DNA of 64,000 nucleotides, taken from assembly GCF_000512735.1 (NCBI RefSeq), contig NZ_CP007028.1, forward strand, positions 1,457,038 to 1,521,037. The letters are read 5' to 3'. This document shows positions 8,448 to 18,510 of this stretch, in pieces; the stretch's first letter is position 1; each line of letters starts with the position of its first letter. A program made the translations under genes and the position numbers. The DNA is from Thermocrinis ruber. GTDB lineage: Bacteria; Aquificota; Aquificia; Aquificales; Aquificaceae. The notes beneath the pieces were generated by a model. That model was not told the origin of the DNA and ran no database searches. It worked only from the letters and a program-made list of their open reading frames with translations.

Positions 8448-10727
8448 ATGAAGGCACCTCTAAGCTGGCTTGCGGAGTTCGTGGATTTAAAAGGACTATC
8501 CCCGGAGGACATAGCCCAAGGGCTCACCCTGAGGAGCGTGGAAACCTCCGTGGAAGTGTGGGAGCAATCGGTAGATGGAGTGGTCTTTGGGAAGGTTCTA
8601 AAGGTAGAAAACCATCCACAAAAGCAAGAACTAAAGGTTTGCAAGGTGGATGTGGGAGATGTGGTGCAGGTGGTCACAAGGGACCAAGAAATAAAGGAGG
8701 GGGATGGTGTGCTGGTGGCACTACCGGGGGCAAGGGTAGGCGATAGGGTTATTTCTAAGAGAGACTTCTCTGGTGTGGTTTCTGAGGGTATGCTTCTTTC
8801 TGCACAGGAACTTGGTTTGGAGGATAGTAGTCAGGGAGTTCTTGTGATTGAAGAAAAGTTCAGTCCCGGAACGCCCGCCAAGGATGTCCTTGGTTTTGGT
8901 GAGTATGTCTTGGAGGTGGAAATTACTCCAAACAGAGGAGACCTGCTGAGCATCCTAGGTCTTGCCAGAGAGATCTCTGCCCTGTTTGATTTACCCTTAA
9001 AAGAGCCACAAGACAAAACCTTTGAGGACTTTGGTTCGGTGGAAGTACGCATAGAAGACCCAGACTGCAAAAGATACAGGGCGGTGTTGATAGAAGGAGT
9101 GCAGGTAAAGCCCTCTCCCCTCTGGCTCAGACGTAGGCTCTGGCAGTGCGGAATAAGGAGCATAAACAATGTGGTGGATATAACCAACTATGTGATGTTA
9201 GAGAGGGGACAGCCCTTGCACGCCTTTGACTGGGAAAAAATAGAGGGTCCAGTGGTAATAAGGAGGGCAAAAAAGGGAGAAAAGATCAACACCCTCATGG
9301 GTGTAGAAAAGGAGCTCTCGGAGGAAAACTTGGTCATAGCGGACAGTGAAAAGATCCTTGCCTTAGGGGGTGTTGTGGGAGGTTTGGAGAGTGGTGTGAG
9401 GGAGCATACAAAAAGCATTCTCCTTGAGGGTGCGTACTTTGAACCTTTTAGAATCAGGAGGTCTGCCAGGTCCTTGGGTGTGCAAACGGAGAGCTCTTAC
9501 CGATTTGAGAGGAATGTGGATATTCAGTCTTTAAAGAAACATCAAGACAGGGCGGTAGGTTTGATCCTCCAACTGACGGGCGGTGAAGTGAGGGCGGTAA
9601 AGGATATATACCCTAAACCTTACGAACCCAAGAGAATCTTTCTCTCCTTTGGAAAGTTCAAGAGGTACGCAGGGGAAGAGTTGGACCCAGAGGGTGGGCT
9701 AAAGGTTCTGCAAAAACTTGGTTTTGATGTGAGGGTGCAGAATTGTGGCTTTGAGGTGCTGGTTCCAGCCTTCAGAAGCTTTGACGTGCAGGGAGATGCG
9801 GATATAGTGGAGGAACTTTTGAGGGTAAAGGGCTACGACAATCTTCGGGCGGAGCGTCTTCTTGTCCCCTCCAAGCCAAAGGTAAAGGATAAGTTGGAGA
9901 GGGAGATAAAAAATTTCCTGAAGGCAAGGGGCTTTTTTGAAGTGCTCAACTTTTCCTTTGAGGGAAAAAGGCTCTATGAAACCTTAGGTCTAAAAAGCCC
10001 AACCCTTGAGATCATCAACCCCCTGGTAAAAGAGGAAAGGTTCCTGCGCACATCCCTGGTCCCATCCTTGATCAACTCATACCTAAGAAACAGAAGGAAA
10101 TTTATCCAACAGATAGCCCTCTTTGAGGTGGGTAAAGTATTTTTTGAAGAGGGAGAAGGTAGAAGGCTTGGTATCCTTTCCAACATGCATACTCTGCAGG
10201 AGTTTAGGAGCTTGGTTTCAGACCTCCTGCACTCGATGGAGGTGTTGCACACCTCTCAGGGGTCCAAATTTTCCTTTTTACATCCAAACCTACAGGTTAG
10301 CCTTTGGGTGGAAGGGGAGGAAATTGGCTTTTTGGGACTTTTGAACCCCCTCTTGGAAAGAGAGTTAGACCTAAAGGAAAAGGTCCTGATAGCGGAGTTG
10401 GACCTTGATAGGCTCAAACCCAAGAGGGCTCAGTATATGCCCTTTTCCAACTATCCGCCGGTGGTCAGGGACATTACCCTGGTTATGGACAAAGGGCTAC
10501 CGGTGGATAAATTAATTATGCATATAAGGAAGCTGGAAGAGGTGGAAGATTTGAAGGTGGTTAGTGTTTGGACAGATGAGCGCGTACTCGGGGAAGGCAA
10601 GAAAAGCGTTAGCTTTAGGCTCTTTCTGAGGAGCTTGAAAGGTAGTTTATCTGACGAAGAAGCCAACCAATTGGTCTTTGGGTTGGTGGAGGATTTAAAG
10701 AAAGAGTTTGGTGTGAGCTTAAGGTAA
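8448..10727 (+). CDS. pheT: Phenylalanyl-tRNA synthetase beta subunit
   Basis: 759 residues. Domain order matches the bacterial beta subunit: an N-terminal EMAP/tRNA-binding-like domain (about 40-150, including VEITPNRGDLLSILGLAREI), the B3/B4 editing module, the B5 domain, the catalytic-like core starting near LVPSKPKVKD, and the C-terminal ferredoxin-fold anticodon-binding domain from about residue 665 (YPPVVRDITLVMDK). pheS is not nearby, so the alpha subunit is encoded elsewhere. A TAAAAT lies 11 nt before the ATG and there is no clear ribosome binding site. Confidence 0.97.
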   Translation: MKAPLSWLAEFVDLKGLSPEDIAQGLTLRSVETSVEVWEQSVDGVVFGKVLKVENHPQKQELKVCKVDVGDVVQVVTRDQEIKEGDGVLVALPGARVGDRVISKRDFSGVVSEGMLLSAQELGLEDSSQGVLVIEEKFSPGTPAKDVLGFGEYVLEVEITPNRGDLLSILGLAREISALFDLPLKEPQDKTFEDFGSVEVRIEDPDCKRYRAVLIEGVQVKPSPLWLRRRLWQCGIRSINNVVDITNYVMLERGQPLHAFDWEKIEGPVVIRRAKKGEKINTLMGVEKELSEENLVIADSEKILALGGVVGGLESGVREHTKSILLEGAYFEPFRIRRSARSLGVQTESSYRFERNVDIQSLKKHQDRAVGLILQLTGGEVRAVKDIYPKPYEPKRIFLSFGKFKRYAGEELDPEGGLKVLQKLGFDVRVQNCGFEVLVPAFRSFDVQGDADIVEELLRVKGYDNLRAERLLVPSKPKVKDKLEREIKNFLKARGFFEVLNFSFEGKRLYETLGLKSPTLEIINPLVKEERFLRTSLVPSLINSYLRNRRKFIQQIALFEVGKVFFEEGEGRRLGILSNMHTLQEFRSLVSDLLHSMEVLHTSQGSKFSFLHPNLQVSLWVEGEEIGFLGLLNPLLERELDLKEKVLIAELDLDRLKPKRAQYMPFSNYPPVVRDITLVMDKGLPVDKLIMHIRKLEEVEDLKVVSVWTDERVLGEGKKSVSFRLFLRSLKGSLSDEEANQLVFGLVEDLKKEFGVSLR

Positions 10728-10730
10728 AAC

Positions 10731-10897
10731 AAGCCTGCCCTGCTCGTAGGTGGAGAGGACTAAATTGGGGTCCACAAGGTGAGGCAATAGGGAGTCCGGG
10801 CTCCGGGGCTGTCCCACCGAGGACGTCCCGGGAGGACACCCACCTAATGGAACTGGGGCCCACCGAAGCCTCTCCCTCTACGGCCGGGTGGGTTTTC
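10731..10897 (+). ncRNA. ssrS: 6S RNA
   Basis: The 202-bp gap between pheT and the formyl-THF cyclo-ligase gene folds as a 6S RNA. CCTGCCC (10734-10740) pairs with GGGTGGG (10886-10892), CGTAG pairs with CTACG, and GGAGAGG pairs with CCTCTCC, leaving a large central bubble that mimics an open promoter. A T-rich stretch (TTTTCTT) follows the closing helix. 6S RNA just upstream of the 5-formyl-THF cyclo-ligase gene (ygfA/fau) is the classic ssrS arrangement. It sequesters the housekeeping sigma holoenzyme. The exact ends are estimates. No stand-alone promoter was identified, so processing from pheT read-through is possible. Confidence 0.85.
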
Positions 10898-10929
10898 TTG
10901 CCTTCCCCTCCTCAAAAGGAGGCGGAAGA

Positions 10930-11490
10930 ATGAAAGTTCTGAGCAAAAAAGAATTAAGGCATAGAATAAGAAACCTACGGAGGAGTCTGCCCACTCAGGA
11001 ATACCAACAGCTCTCAAGGGCTATAGTGGAAAACATAAGGAGTTTGGAGCCTTTTAAGTCTGCAAGAGTGATCTTAGCCTTTTGCCCCTTTGACGGAGAA
11101 CCGGACATATCACCTCTTTTGGAGGAAATCCTCAGAGAAGGCAAAGACCTTTTAATCCCAAAAGTAGAGCACGATAGTATGAAGCTGTGCAAGCTCAGAT
11201 CTCTTGAGAACTTAGCCCCTGGCAGTTTTTGCCTTCTTGAGCCTACCCAGTGTGAAGAGGTGGAACCGGAACTGGTGGAGCTTGCCCTTGTGCCCGGGGT
11301 AGCCTTTGACCTTAAGGGCTGTAGGCTTGGGATGGGTAAAGGCTTTTACGACAAGATTTTGGGGAGGATAAGAGGGTTCAAGGTGGGAGTAGCCTTTAGC
11401 TTTCAGGTTTTTGAAGAAATTCCCTGCGATCCTTGGGACCAAAGGGTGGATGCCATAGCCACCGAAGAAACCATAATCTACAGGAGGTAG
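10930..11490 (+). CDS. 5-formyltetrahydrofolate cyclo-ligase
   Basis: ATP-dependent enzyme converting 5-formyl-THF to 5,10-methenyl-THF (YgfA/Fau/MTHFS family), 186 residues. Motifs seen: KKELRHRIRNLRRSL at the N-terminus and the substrate/ATP segment LVPGVAFDLKGCRLGMGKGFYDK. The start is the ATG at 10930 with GGAGG 7 nt upstream; an earlier in-frame codon at 10888 lies inside the 6S RNA and is rejected. It sits directly downstream of 6S RNA, as in many bacteria. Confidence 0.93.
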   Translation: MKVLSKKELRHRIRNLRRSLPTQEYQQLSRAIVENIRSLEPFKSARVILAFCPFDGEPDISPLLEEILREGKDLLIPKVEHDSMKLCKLRSLENLAPGSFCLLEPTQCEEVEPELVELALVPGVAFDLKGCRLGMGKGFYDKILGRIRGFKVGVAFSFQVFEEIPCDPWDQRVDAIATEETIIYRR

Positions 11491-11495
11491 GAGCG

Positions 11496-13166
11496 ATGAA
11501 CGAGATTGTGTTGGCAGTCATTTTAGCTTTTTTTGCCCTGCTTGGAGGCTTGGGCGCGAGTGCTTTCCTTTTTAGAAGGAAAGAAAAAGAATCTACCAAG
11601 ACCTTTGAGGAGGACGTGCAAAGAATTTTAGAGAATGCCCAAAGAGAAGCGGAAAGGATCATAAACCTTGCCAAGGAAGAAGCCCAAAGGGCAAGGCAGG
11701 AGGCGGAGGAGAAGAAAAGAGAAGTGGAAAGCCTTCTATCTCAAAAGCGTGCGGAGCTTGAAAAGAAGGAGCAAGAACTTGAGCGCAAAATAAGGGAAGT
11801 AGAGCAGAGCTTAAGCCAAAAAGAACAGGCTTTAACCCAAAAGGAGCAAATGGTAGAAAGAAGGTTTGAAGCCCTTGAAAGAAGAGAGGAGGAGCTATAC
11901 AGAAGGGAAAAGGAACTCAAGGAATTGGAAAGGCAGGTGGAAAGAGCCCAGAAGGATATAGAAAATAAGCTAAAAGAGATTCAAGAAAAAGAAAGGGAAG
12001 TGGAACAACTAAGGGAAAGGGAACTCTTAGAACTTCAGAGGATCGCATCCCTAACCATGGAAGAAGCTAGGGCGGAAGTGCTCAAAAGGGCAGAGGAGAA
12101 CGCGAGGATTGAGGCTATAAGGCTCGCTAAGAAGATAGAAGATGAAGCAAGAGAAATGGCAGAGTTAAGGGCAAAAAGGGTAATAACCACCGCAGTCCAA
12201 AGGCTCGCCCCAGAAATCGCCATAAACTACACCACCACTACTGTGGAGCTTCCCTCCAACGAGTTTAAGGGCAGGATCATAGGAAGGGAAGGTAGGAACA
12301 TAAGGACCTTTGAGCTTTTGACGGGAGTGGATCTGATCATAGATGATACACCCGATTTGGTAACCATATCATCCTTTGACCCTCTTAGGAGAGAGATTGC
12401 CAAGATTGCCTTAGAGAGACTCATAGAGGACGGTAGGATCCATCCTGCACGCATAGAAGAGGTGGTCAATGAGGTAAAAAAGGAAATGGACGAAAGGATC
12501 AGGAAGATTGGAGAGGAAGCCTGCCTTGAGCTTGGGCTATACGACATAAACCCAGGGCTCTACTACTACATAGGCAAGCTTTACTTTAGAACCAGCTACT
12601 CCCAAAATGTACTTTTGCACTCCAAAGAGGTAGCATACCTTGCAGGCTTGCTGGCGGAAGAGTTAAACTTGGATGCTAAAATGGCAAGAAGGGCTGGGCT
12701 ACTTCACGACATCGGCAAAGCTATATCCCACGAGCTTGGTGGTTCTCATACGGATATAGGTGTTGAACTTTGCAAGCGCTACGGAGAGCCAGAGCCCGTC
12801 CTCAACGCCATAAAAGCCCATCACAATGAAGAGCCAGTGAAGTTCCCAGAGGTTGCCCTTGTGTGCGCTGCAGACGCCCTATCCGCCGCCAGACCCGGTG
12901 CTAGAAGGGAAACCTTGGAGGCATACCTAAAGCGCTTAGAAAAGCTTGAAAACATAGTGAAATCCTTTAAGGGAGTTGCCAACGCATACGCAGTGCAGGC
13001 AGGAAGGGAGGTTAGGGTCATAGTCAATCCAGAGGAGATCAGCGACGAGGAAGCCTACCAGCTTTCAAAGGATATCGCCAGAAAGATAGAAGAGGAGCTT
13101 GAGTTCCCGGGTCAAATAAAGGTTGTGGTGATAAGGGAAACAAGGCATGTGGAATACGCCAAGTGA
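11496..13166 (+). CDS. rny: Ribonuclease Y
   Basis: Membrane-anchored endoribonuclease that initiates mRNA decay. Order of parts: N-terminal membrane helix (residues 1-24), a long Glu/Lys/Arg-rich coiled coil (about 30-230), a KH RNA-binding domain (around [19 protein letters not shown]), and an HD phosphodiesterase domain with LLHDIGKAI and IKAHHNEE. Length 556 residues. The start at 11496 follows AGGAGG at 11482-11487. The end overlaps the mutS start by 20 bases. Confidence 0.97.
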   Translation: MNEIVLAVILAFFALLGGLGASAFLFRRKEKESTKTFEEDVQRILENAQREAERIINLAKEEAQRARQEAEEKKREVESLLSQKRAELEKKEQELERKIREVEQSLSQKEQALTQKEQMVERRFEALERREEELYRREKELKELERQVERAQKDIENKLKEIQEKEREVEQLRERELLELQRIASLTMEEARAEVLKRAEENARIEAIRLAKKIEDEAREMAELRAKRVITTAVQRLAPEIAINYTTTTVELPSNEFKGRIIGREGRNIRTFELLTGVDLIIDDTPDLVTISSFDPLRREIAKIALERLIEDGRIHPARIEEVVNEVKKEMDERIRKIGEEACLELGLYDINPGLYYYIGKLYFRTSYSQNVLLHSKEVAYLAGLLAEELNLDAKMARRAGLLHDIGKAISHELGGSHTDIGVELCKRYGEPEPVLNAIKAHHNEEPVKFPEVALVCAADALSAARPGARRETLEAYLKRLEKLENIVKSFKGVANAYAVQAGREVRVIVNPEEISDEEAYQLSKDIARKIEEELEFPGQIKVVVIRETRHVEYAK

Positions 13167-15699
13167 AGACTTAACACCTATGCTTGCCCAGTATCACGCC
13201 CTAAAGAGGGAGTACTCTGACTGCCTGCTTTTCTTCCGCCTTGGGGACTTTTACGAGCTCTTTTATGAGGATGCCCAAATAGGTTCCAAAGAGCTCGGCT
13301 TGGTGCTAACCTCAAGGCCCGCCGGAAAGGGCAAAGAACGCATTCCTATGTGCGGAGTGCCCTATCATTCTTCCCAGTCTTACATAGCCAAACTGGTAAG
13401 CAAAGGCTACAAAGTTGCCATATGTGAGCAGTTGGAGGATGCCTCCCAAGCTAAGGGAATCGTAAAGAGGGATGTAATAAGGGTCATAACACCCGGCACA
13501 TACTTTGAGAGAGACTTAACTGGTTTAGCTTGCATATATCCAAAGGGAAACAAGTACTACCTTTCTTACCTTTGCCCATCCACTGGAGAGTTTTTGGCGG
13601 GTACCTTTAGGGGTGAAGACTATTTGGAGTTTCTGCTGAGGTTCCAACCCAAAGAGATTCTGGTTCCCAAGGGTTTTGAGGAAGATCTGGGTAAACTCCT
13701 TAAGTGCTTTTTCACCTACTACGGGCAGGAGGAGGTCCAAGAGGGTCTAAGACTTTTAAAGGAGGACTTTGACATATTCCGTGCCATAGCCTTAGGTTTT
13801 GAGGAGGAAGATTGTCTAATTCCATGCGGTGTGGCTTATCTTTACCTAAAGAGAACTCAAAAGTCTTACACACCCTTTTTGAAAAAGCCCAAGCCCTACT
13901 CGGGAGAGGGCTACCTTAGAATAGATTACCGCACCCGGAGGGGGCTTGAACTTTTAGAAAGCTACGAAGGAAGGGAGGACCTTTCCCTCTTCGGAACAAT
14001 AAACAGAACATTAACGGGTATGGGAAGACGCCTGCTAAAGTTTCGCATAGCCCATCCCTTCTTGAGAGAAGAGGACATACTAAGGGTGCAGGAGGGAGTA
14101 GATGAACTAACAAAAAACAGGGAGCTTCTCAGGGAAATAAGAACATGCCTTGAAAAAATGCCAGACTTGGAGAGACTTGCATCACGCATCAGCGGAAACT
14201 TAGCCACACCCAGAGACTTTTCCCTGTTAAGGAAAGCCCTGCTCTCCTTGAAGGAGTTGAGGGAAGCGCTAAAGGATGCCAGATCTTCTATCATGGTGGA
14301 ACTACTAAACCAAATGGTGGATTTGGAGGAGCTATACTTGGAATTGGAGAGTGTTTTGGTGGAAGACCCACCCATCCATCTGAAGGAGGGAGGACTTATA
14401 AAGGATGGTGTAGACCCTCAACTTGACGAGCTAAGAAGCATAAAAGCCAAAGGGGAGACACTTTTGAGGGAGTACGAGGAAAAACTCAGAAAGGAAACAG
14501 GTATTCAAAGTTTAAAAGTAGGCTACAACAGGGTGATGGGCTATTACATAGAGGTTACAAAACCAAACCTACGATACGTGCCCAGCTATTTCAAGAGAAG
14601 ACAGACCCTTTCTAATGCAGAGAGATTTACCACCGAAGAGTTGCAAAGGTTGGAAGAGAAAATCCTATCCGCAGACAGCAGAATTAAGGAGTTGGAGTAT
14701 GAGCTCTTCTTAGCCCTGAAGGAAAAGGTCCTGCAAAGCATAGACAAAGTCTACAAAAACGCACAGATTGTGGCGGAGATAGACTACCTTCAGGGTTTGG
14801 CACAGATAGCCATAGAGGGGGGCTGGGTAAAGCCAAAGCTCTCAAAGGAAAAGGTCTTATACATAGAGGAAGGTAGGCATCCAGTCATAGAGAGTTTTTG
14901 CAAGGATTTTGTGCCCAACAGTACCTATATGGATGAAAAACAACTGGTTCATATAATTACCGGTCCCAACATGGCGGGAAAGTCCAGCTACATAAGGCAA
15001 GTGGGCATTTTAGTTTTGCTTGCCCACATGGGCAGTTTTCTGCCCTGCAAAAGTGCAGAGATAGGCTTAACATCTTCCATTCACGGAAGGATAGGCTCTG
15101 GGGATGTACTCGCCTTGGGCATTTCCACCTTTATGAACGAGATGATGGAGGTATCTGCCATACTGAACTCTGCCGACGAGAGAAGTTTGATAATCCTTGA
15201 TGAAATAGGAAGAGGCACATCCACCTACGACGGCATTGCTCTATCAAAGGCCATTGTGGAATACATAGCCAAGAACATAAAGGCTCGCATACTTGTTGCC
15301 ACCCATTACTTAGAGCTAACACACCTAGAAGAAGAACTACCCATGGTCAAAAACTATCATATGGCAGTCTCAAAAGGTGATGAAGGCATTAACTTTCTTT
15401 ACACCCTCAAAAGGGGAAGGGCAGAAGGTAGCTTTGGCATATATGTAGCCAAGAAGGCAGGCTTGCCCGAAGAGGTGATCCAAAGAAGCCAGGAAATTTT
15501 AGCAAGCTTTGACAAGCAGGTTCCTATACTGGAAAAGGTTTATCAAGAATCCGAGAAACTGGAGTGGGAAAAGGCTTTCAGGGAACTGCAAGAATTCTTG
15601 GAAGGCATAGACATAGCCCAGACTACGCCCTTGCAGGCACTTCTTCTTTTGGCAGAGATAAAGGAAAAGGTTAGAGAAAAGAGCAAAACTATCTGTTAG
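13147..15699 (+). CDS. mutS: DNA mismatch repair protein MutS
   Basis: 850 residues. The mismatch-wedge motif [15 protein letters not shown] (about 29-43) marks it as MutS1, not MutS2. The ATPase domain has [13 protein letters not shown] (Walker A), [14 protein letters not shown] (Walker B and signature) and ATHYLEL. The N-terminus [15 protein letters not shown] fits family members from thermophiles, supporting the ATG at 13147, which overlaps rny. It converges with the NlpC/P60 gene and the two overlap by 11 bases. Confidence 0.97.
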   Translation: MWNTPSEDLTPMLAQYHALKREYSDCLLFFRLGDFYELFYEDAQIGSKELGLVLTSRPAGKGKERIPMCGVPYHSSQSYIAKLVSKGYKVAICEQLEDASQAKGIVKRDVIRVITPGTYFERDLTGLACIYPKGNKYYLSYLCPSTGEFLAGTFRGEDYLEFLLRFQPKEILVPKGFEEDLGKLLKCFFTYYGQEEVQEGLRLLKEDFDIFRAIALGFEEEDCLIPCGVAYLYLKRTQKSYTPFLKKPKPYSGEGYLRIDYRTRRGLELLESYEGREDLSLFGTINRTLTGMGRRLLKFRIAHPFLREEDILRVQEGVDELTKNRELLREIRTCLEKMPDLERLASRISGNLATPRDFSLLRKALLSLKELREALKDARSSIMVELLNQMVDLEELYLELESVLVEDPPIHLKEGGLIKDGVDPQLDELRSIKAKGETLLREYEEKLRKETGIQSLKVGYNRVMGYYIEVTKPNLRYVPSYFKRRQTLSNAERFTTEELQRLEEKILSADSRIKELEYELFLALKEKVLQSIDKVYKNAQIVAEIDYLQGLAQIAIEGGWVKPKLSKEKVLYIEEGRHPVIESFCKDFVPNSTYMDEKQLVHIITGPNMAGKSSYIRQVGILVLLAHMGSFLPCKSAEIGLTSSIHGRIGSGDVLALGISTFMNEMMEVSAILNSADERSLIILDEIGRGTSTYDGIALSKAIVEYIAKNIKARILVATHYLELTHLEEELPMVKNYHMAVSKGDEGINFLYTLKRGRAEGSFGIYVAKKAGLPEEVIQRSQEILASFDKQVPILEKVYQESEKLEWEKAFRELQEFLEGIDIAQTTPLQALLLLAEIKEKVREKSKTIC

Positions 15700-16297
15700 T
15701 TTCCCTTTCTATAATTTCAGCTATAGGGTCTGTCTTTTCCTCCCCTTTAGCCTCTATAACCCTTTTTGCGAACAAGAACCTCTGTCTGTAATAGGGCTCA
15801 TGTATGCTACTGATCATTACTCGCCCGCCCCTCGTGGCAGCGTGGACCATCTTGCCTTCTCCTATGTATATACCCACATGGGACACGTCCTGCTTGTAGG
15901 TCTTAAAAAAGAGCAGATCTCCAGGTTTTAGTTCCGAGAGACTAACCTTATATCCATACTTAGCCTGTGCCCTTGAGTCTCTTGGAAGCTCTATACCGTT
16001 TGCCCTGAAGACCTTTTGAACAAAAGCGGAGCAGTCAAGGGCGTTGGAGCTATTACCTCCAAACCTATAGGGAGTGCCGTAAAAGAGCAAGGAAGACAGC
16101 CTTATGGCATCAGGGTCTCCCTCAAAGGTTGGTCCATCTCCATACCTTGAGGCTATCTCCCTTAGGCTTACTGGTTTGGATTTAATATGAGTCTTTTTGT
16201 GGCTTATGCTGTGTTTTTTCTGAGCTTTGGATTGAGTGGCAAATACCAATCCGCTAGCTGTAAATAAACACAGGATCGCAATGATCAGCCTTCCCAT
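15689..16297 (-). CDS. NlpC/P60-family cell-wall hydrolase, secreted
   Basis: 202 residues with an N-terminal signal peptide (hydrophobic core about 5-18). The NlpC/P60 domain shows the catalytic Cys in [13 protein letters not shown], the partner His in [17 protein letters not shown], and GDLLFFKTY. Such enzymes cleave peptidoglycan stem peptides in the periplasm. The C-terminus overlaps the end of mutS on the opposite strand. Its start is 4 nt downstream of the phosphatidyltransferase gene, so the two are probably one unit. Confidence 0.92.
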   Translation of the reverse strand: MGRLIIAILCLFTASGLVFATQSKAQKKHSISHKKTHIKSKPVSLREIASRYGDGPTFEGDPDAIRLSSLLFYGTPYRFGGNSSNALDCSAFVQKVFRANGIELPRDSRAQAKYGYKVSLSELKPGDLLFFKTYKQDVSHVGIYIGEGKMVHAATRGGRVMISSIHEPYYRQRFLFAKRVIEAKGEEKTDPIAEIIERETNR

Positions 16298-16301
16298 CCT
16301 T

Positions 16302-16880
16302 TCACCCCCCTTGGGAGAGTTTCATAAAAGTATAAACCCTCTGTATGAGGGTCAAAAAGGAACCTACTGCTAAAATGATCAAAGCCAAAAATATCTGCTG
16401 TAAAAGAACGCCCGCTAAAAGAACAATCCACCTTTCTGTTCTTTCAAAAAAACCAACCTTTAACTCAAAGCCCAATCCCTCCGCCCTTGCCCTTGCATAG
16501 CTAACACCAAAAGAAAAGATCAACGCCAAAAGTGAGAGAAAAGGCAAAACTTTATCTTGGGAGGATAGAGCTATGGCTATGAAGGGCAAGGCATCGGAAA
16601 ATCTGTCGGTTAGAGAGTCCAGAAATGCACCAAATGGGCTATTCTGTTTGGTTTTTCTGGCTATGGCACCATCCAAAGCATCACAGAGGGCTCCCAAGAG
16701 CAAGAATACAAAGCTAAGAAGATGAGCCTTAAGGTAAAGGAAGTAGGAGCCCACCGCTACGAGAAATAAGCCAAAGACTGTTAAAAAATTGGGATGCACC
16801 TTAGCCTTGCTGATGGCATCAATCAAAGGCATAAAGCTCTTTTCAAAGTAAGGTTTTAGCTCCCTCGTCAAATAACTCAT
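16302..16880 (-). CDS. CDP-alcohol phosphatidyltransferase
   Basis: Integral membrane enzyme (192 residues, about five to six helices) that exchanges CMP of a CDP-alcohol for another polar alcohol in phospholipid synthesis. The family motif is complete: DALDGAIARKTKQ (residues ~65-77) continuing GAFLDSLTDRFSD, i.e. DGx2ARx(n)Gx3Dx3D. Substrate is not determined by sequence (PgsA-, PgsA2- or inositol-phosphate-type). The start is the ATG at 16880; an open frame extends back through the tRNA-Ser gene, but that N-terminus is a tRNA artefact. Confidence 0.9.
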   Translation of the reverse strand: MSYLTRELKPYFEKSFMPLIDAISKAKVHPNFLTVFGLFLVAVGSYFLYLKAHLLSFVFLLLGALCDALDGAIARKTKQNSPFGAFLDSLTDRFSDALPFIAIALSSQDKVLPFLSLLALIFSFGVSYARARAEGLGFELKVGFFERTERWIVLLAGVLLQQIFLALIILAVGSFLTLIQRVYTFMKLSQGG

Positions 16881-16894
16881 GGTTAAACCTTTTA

Positions 16895-16982
16895 CGGCGA
16901 GGGAGGGATTCGAACCCCCGGTGGGCTTTGAACCCACAGCGATTTTCGAAACCGCCCCGTTCGGCCACTCCGGCACCTCGCC
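16895..16982 (-). tRNA. tRNA-Ser (CGA anticodon)
   Basis: The reverse complement folds as an 88-nt type II tRNA with a long variable arm (TGTGGGTTCAAAGCCCAC region). The anticodon loop is TTCGAAA with stem GCGGT/ATCGC, giving CGA, which reads TCG codons. Discriminator base is G, as expected for serine. CCA is not encoded. It lies 14 bp upstream of the phosphatidyltransferase gene on the same strand. Confidence 0.95.
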
Positions 16983-16993
16983 TACAGGAGAGT

Positions 16994-16999
16994 ATTATA
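16994..16999 (-). promoter_or_regulatory. -10 element for tRNA-Ser
   Basis: A perfect TATAAT on the minus strand, ending 11 nt before the tRNA 5' end. The -35 region (CTTACC/TCTTAC at 16-17 bp) is weak. Confidence 0.6.
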
Positions 17000-17091
17000 A
17001 TATTAGCAAACCTTGGGTAAGAAATCCAAAAAGCTGGAAATCTATTAAAGAAGGGAAGGTATCGATAGGTGCAATTTACCGTCCGAATTAG

Positions 17092-17120
17092 TTGCGAATT
17101 ACTTTTATTTGATTTATATT
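17092..17120 (+). promoter_or_regulatory. Sigma-70-type promoter for Fur-family gene
   Basis: TTGCGA (17092-17097), a 17-bp spacer and TATATT (17115-17120). The predicted transcript starts near 17127, 12 nt before the ATG at 17139. An alternative TATTAT ends 10 nt before the ATG. An AT-rich setting makes autoregulation plausible, but no operator was identified with confidence. Confidence 0.5.
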
Positions 17121-17138
17121 TATATTATTAAACTTGCT

Positions 17139-17570
17139 ATGACGGCGCACCAAAAGGAACGGCTTGAAGAGTTTGTGAAGGTTTGCAAGGAGAAGGGGTT
17201 AAAGATCACCCCTCAAAGGTTGGCGGTTTATGAGATACTTCTGCGCAGAAAGGACCACCCCACCGTTGAAGAAATTTACGAAGAGGTTAAGGAAATATAT
17301 CCCTTTGTCTCTCTGGCTACCGTGTACAGAACGGTGGAGACTTTGGAGGAGCTGGGTTTTATAAAAAGGGTTGCCTACTGGGGAAGTTCAGTAAGGTATG
17401 ACGCCAACATTCAAGAACACGACCACCTGGTCTGCGTAATGTGTGGAGCCATACTGGACCTAAAAGCAGATGCTGGATGCCGGGTGCCCGAGGAGGTAAA
17501 CGGCTTTAAGGTATTATCCCGCTCCCTTTATATTTATGGGGTGTGTCCCTCATGTCAGAAGAAAGACTAA
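17139..17570 (+). CDS. Fur-family metalloregulator (Fur/PerR type)
   Basis: 143 residues. Winged helix: GLKITPQRLAVYEILLRR, HPTVEEIYEEV and FVSLATVYRTVETLEELG, the Fur recognition helix. C-terminal dimer/metal domain: EHDHLVCVMCGAI (HxH and CxxC) with a second pair CPSC at the C-terminus, forming the structural zinc site. Whether it senses iron, zinc or peroxide cannot be decided. I chose the ATG at 17139 because the promoter lies just upstream; an in-frame TTG at 17109 lies inside it. Its last 19 bases overlap the next gene. Confidence 0.92.
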   Translation: MTAHQKERLEEFVKVCKEKGLKITPQRLAVYEILLRRKDHPTVEEIYEEVKEIYPFVSLATVYRTVETLEELGFIKRVAYWGSSVRYDANIQEHDHLVCVMCGAILDLKADAGCRVPEEVNGFKVLSRSLYIYGVCPSCQKKD

Positions 17571-17860
17571 AGCACTACAGTCCTGAGGAGATCCTTCAAA
17601 AAATACAGGACGAAATTCCCCAATGGAAATACGAGGATGGATACATCTGCAGAGAGATCAACACCAAGAACTGGAAGGAAACTGTCATGCTTTTTAACGC
17701 CATAGCCTACCTGGCTGAAAGCCTATGGCATCATCCGGATGTAGAGCTGGGTTTTAAAAGGCTAAAGATAAAGCTAATGACCCACGACGCAAAAGCAATT
17801 ACAGACAAGGATTTTAACCTTGCCAAGTTGATTGAAAGGCTCATCAGTTTATCTTTTTAG
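17552..17860 (+). CDS. phhB: Pterin-4a-carbinolamine dehydratase
   Basis: About 102 residues matching the small PCD/DCoH family, which dehydrates 4a-hydroxytetrahydrobiopterin. The active-site region AESLWHHPDVELGFKRLKIKL carries the conserved His pair, and MTHDAKAITDKDFNLA is the usual C-terminal part. In bacteria without phenylalanine hydroxylase its role may lie in molybdopterin metabolism. The start at 17552 overlaps the Fur-family gene. A GTG at 17543 would add three residues. Confidence 0.9.
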   Translation: MSEERLKHYSPEEILQKIQDEIPQWKYEDGYICREINTKNWKETVMLFNAIAYLAESLWHHPDVELGFKRLKIKLMTHDAKAITDKDFNLAKLIERLISLSF

Positions 17861-18488
17861 CACCTACGCAGAAGAACCCTCCCTCTCTCCAAAAGCCCTC
17901 CCTTATTTCTTGATTTTTCACAGGCTCTTGGTCTTGTGGTTCTTCAAAGAGGGTAGTGCATACCCTTTCAACCCTGAAGCTTGCCCGGGCTAAAATGGAT
18001 GAAAGCTCTCCGAAGGAATAAAATCTTGCGTGAGAGTAAATAGGATGTCCCCTCTTTGCCTTTTCTTTGTAAAAGTCCGCCCAAGGGCTGTCCGAAAGAA
18101 CAAGCCCCAGCACTAAATATCCGTCGTTCTTTAAAACTCTGTGGGCTTCCTTAAAAGCGCGCAATGGTTCTTCAAAAAAGCACACAGAGACCACCATAAG
18201 AACCAAGTCAAAGCTTGAACTTTTAAAGGGTAAAGTCTCCGCCCTTCCTAGGACTCCACGGATACCCCTTTGTCTTGCCAACTTTAAAAGCTCTATTGAA
18301 GGATCCAATCCGTATTGAATCCCTAAGGCTTGAGCAAACCTACCGCTCCCCACCCCCACCTCAAGGGATAAAGAAAAGGGACTTATAACTCTCTTAAGGC
18401 AAGCTACCTCAAGCCCAAAGGCAGAACTTCCAAAAGGTCTTTCGTACCACTGATCGTAGTTTTTGGCGTATTGGTCAAAAATCTCCAT
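17844..18488 (-). CDS. SAM-dependent methyltransferase (class I, UbiE-like)
   Basis: 214 residues with a Rossmann-fold methyltransferase: motif I LEVGVGSGRFAQAL, acidic loop GLDPSIELLKLA, and post-I segment ETLPFKSSSFDLVLMV. The substrate is unknown; such small stand-alone enzymes are hard to assign. The C-terminal region is Cys/Glu-rich. It converges with and overlaps phhB by 17 bases. Its ATG lies 7 nt from a TATTAT shared with the tRNA-Asp promoter, and there is no ribosome binding site. Confidence 0.85.
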   Translation of the reverse strand: MEIFDQYAKNYDQWYERPFGSSAFGLEVACLKRVISPFSLSLEVGVGSGRFAQALGIQYGLDPSIELLKLARQRGIRGVLGRAETLPFKSSSFDLVLMVVSVCFFEEPLRAFKEAHRVLKNDGYLVLGLVLSDSPWADFYKEKAKRGHPIYSHARFYSFGELSSILARASFRVERVCTTLFEEPQDQEPVKNQEIREGFWREGGFFCVGAKKIN

Positions 18489-18501
18489 GTGTGTTATAAT
18501 A
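18471..18501. promoter_or_regulatory. Bidirectional promoter tRNA-Asp / methyltransferase
   Basis: On the plus strand, TTGGTC (18471-18476) and TATAAT (18495-18500) are 18 bp apart, placing the start near the tRNA 5' end. On the minus strand, TATTAT (18501-18496) ends exactly 7 nt before the methyltransferase ATG. Both -10 elements use the same AT palindrome. Confidence 0.55.
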
Positions 18502-18510
18502 TAACTTTGA

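Noticed and set aside
16881..16976. N-terminal extension of the phosphatidyltransferase reading frame (product beginning MPEWPNGAV)
   Set aside because: It is the translation of the tRNA-Ser gene, a common artefact. The real ATG is at 16880.
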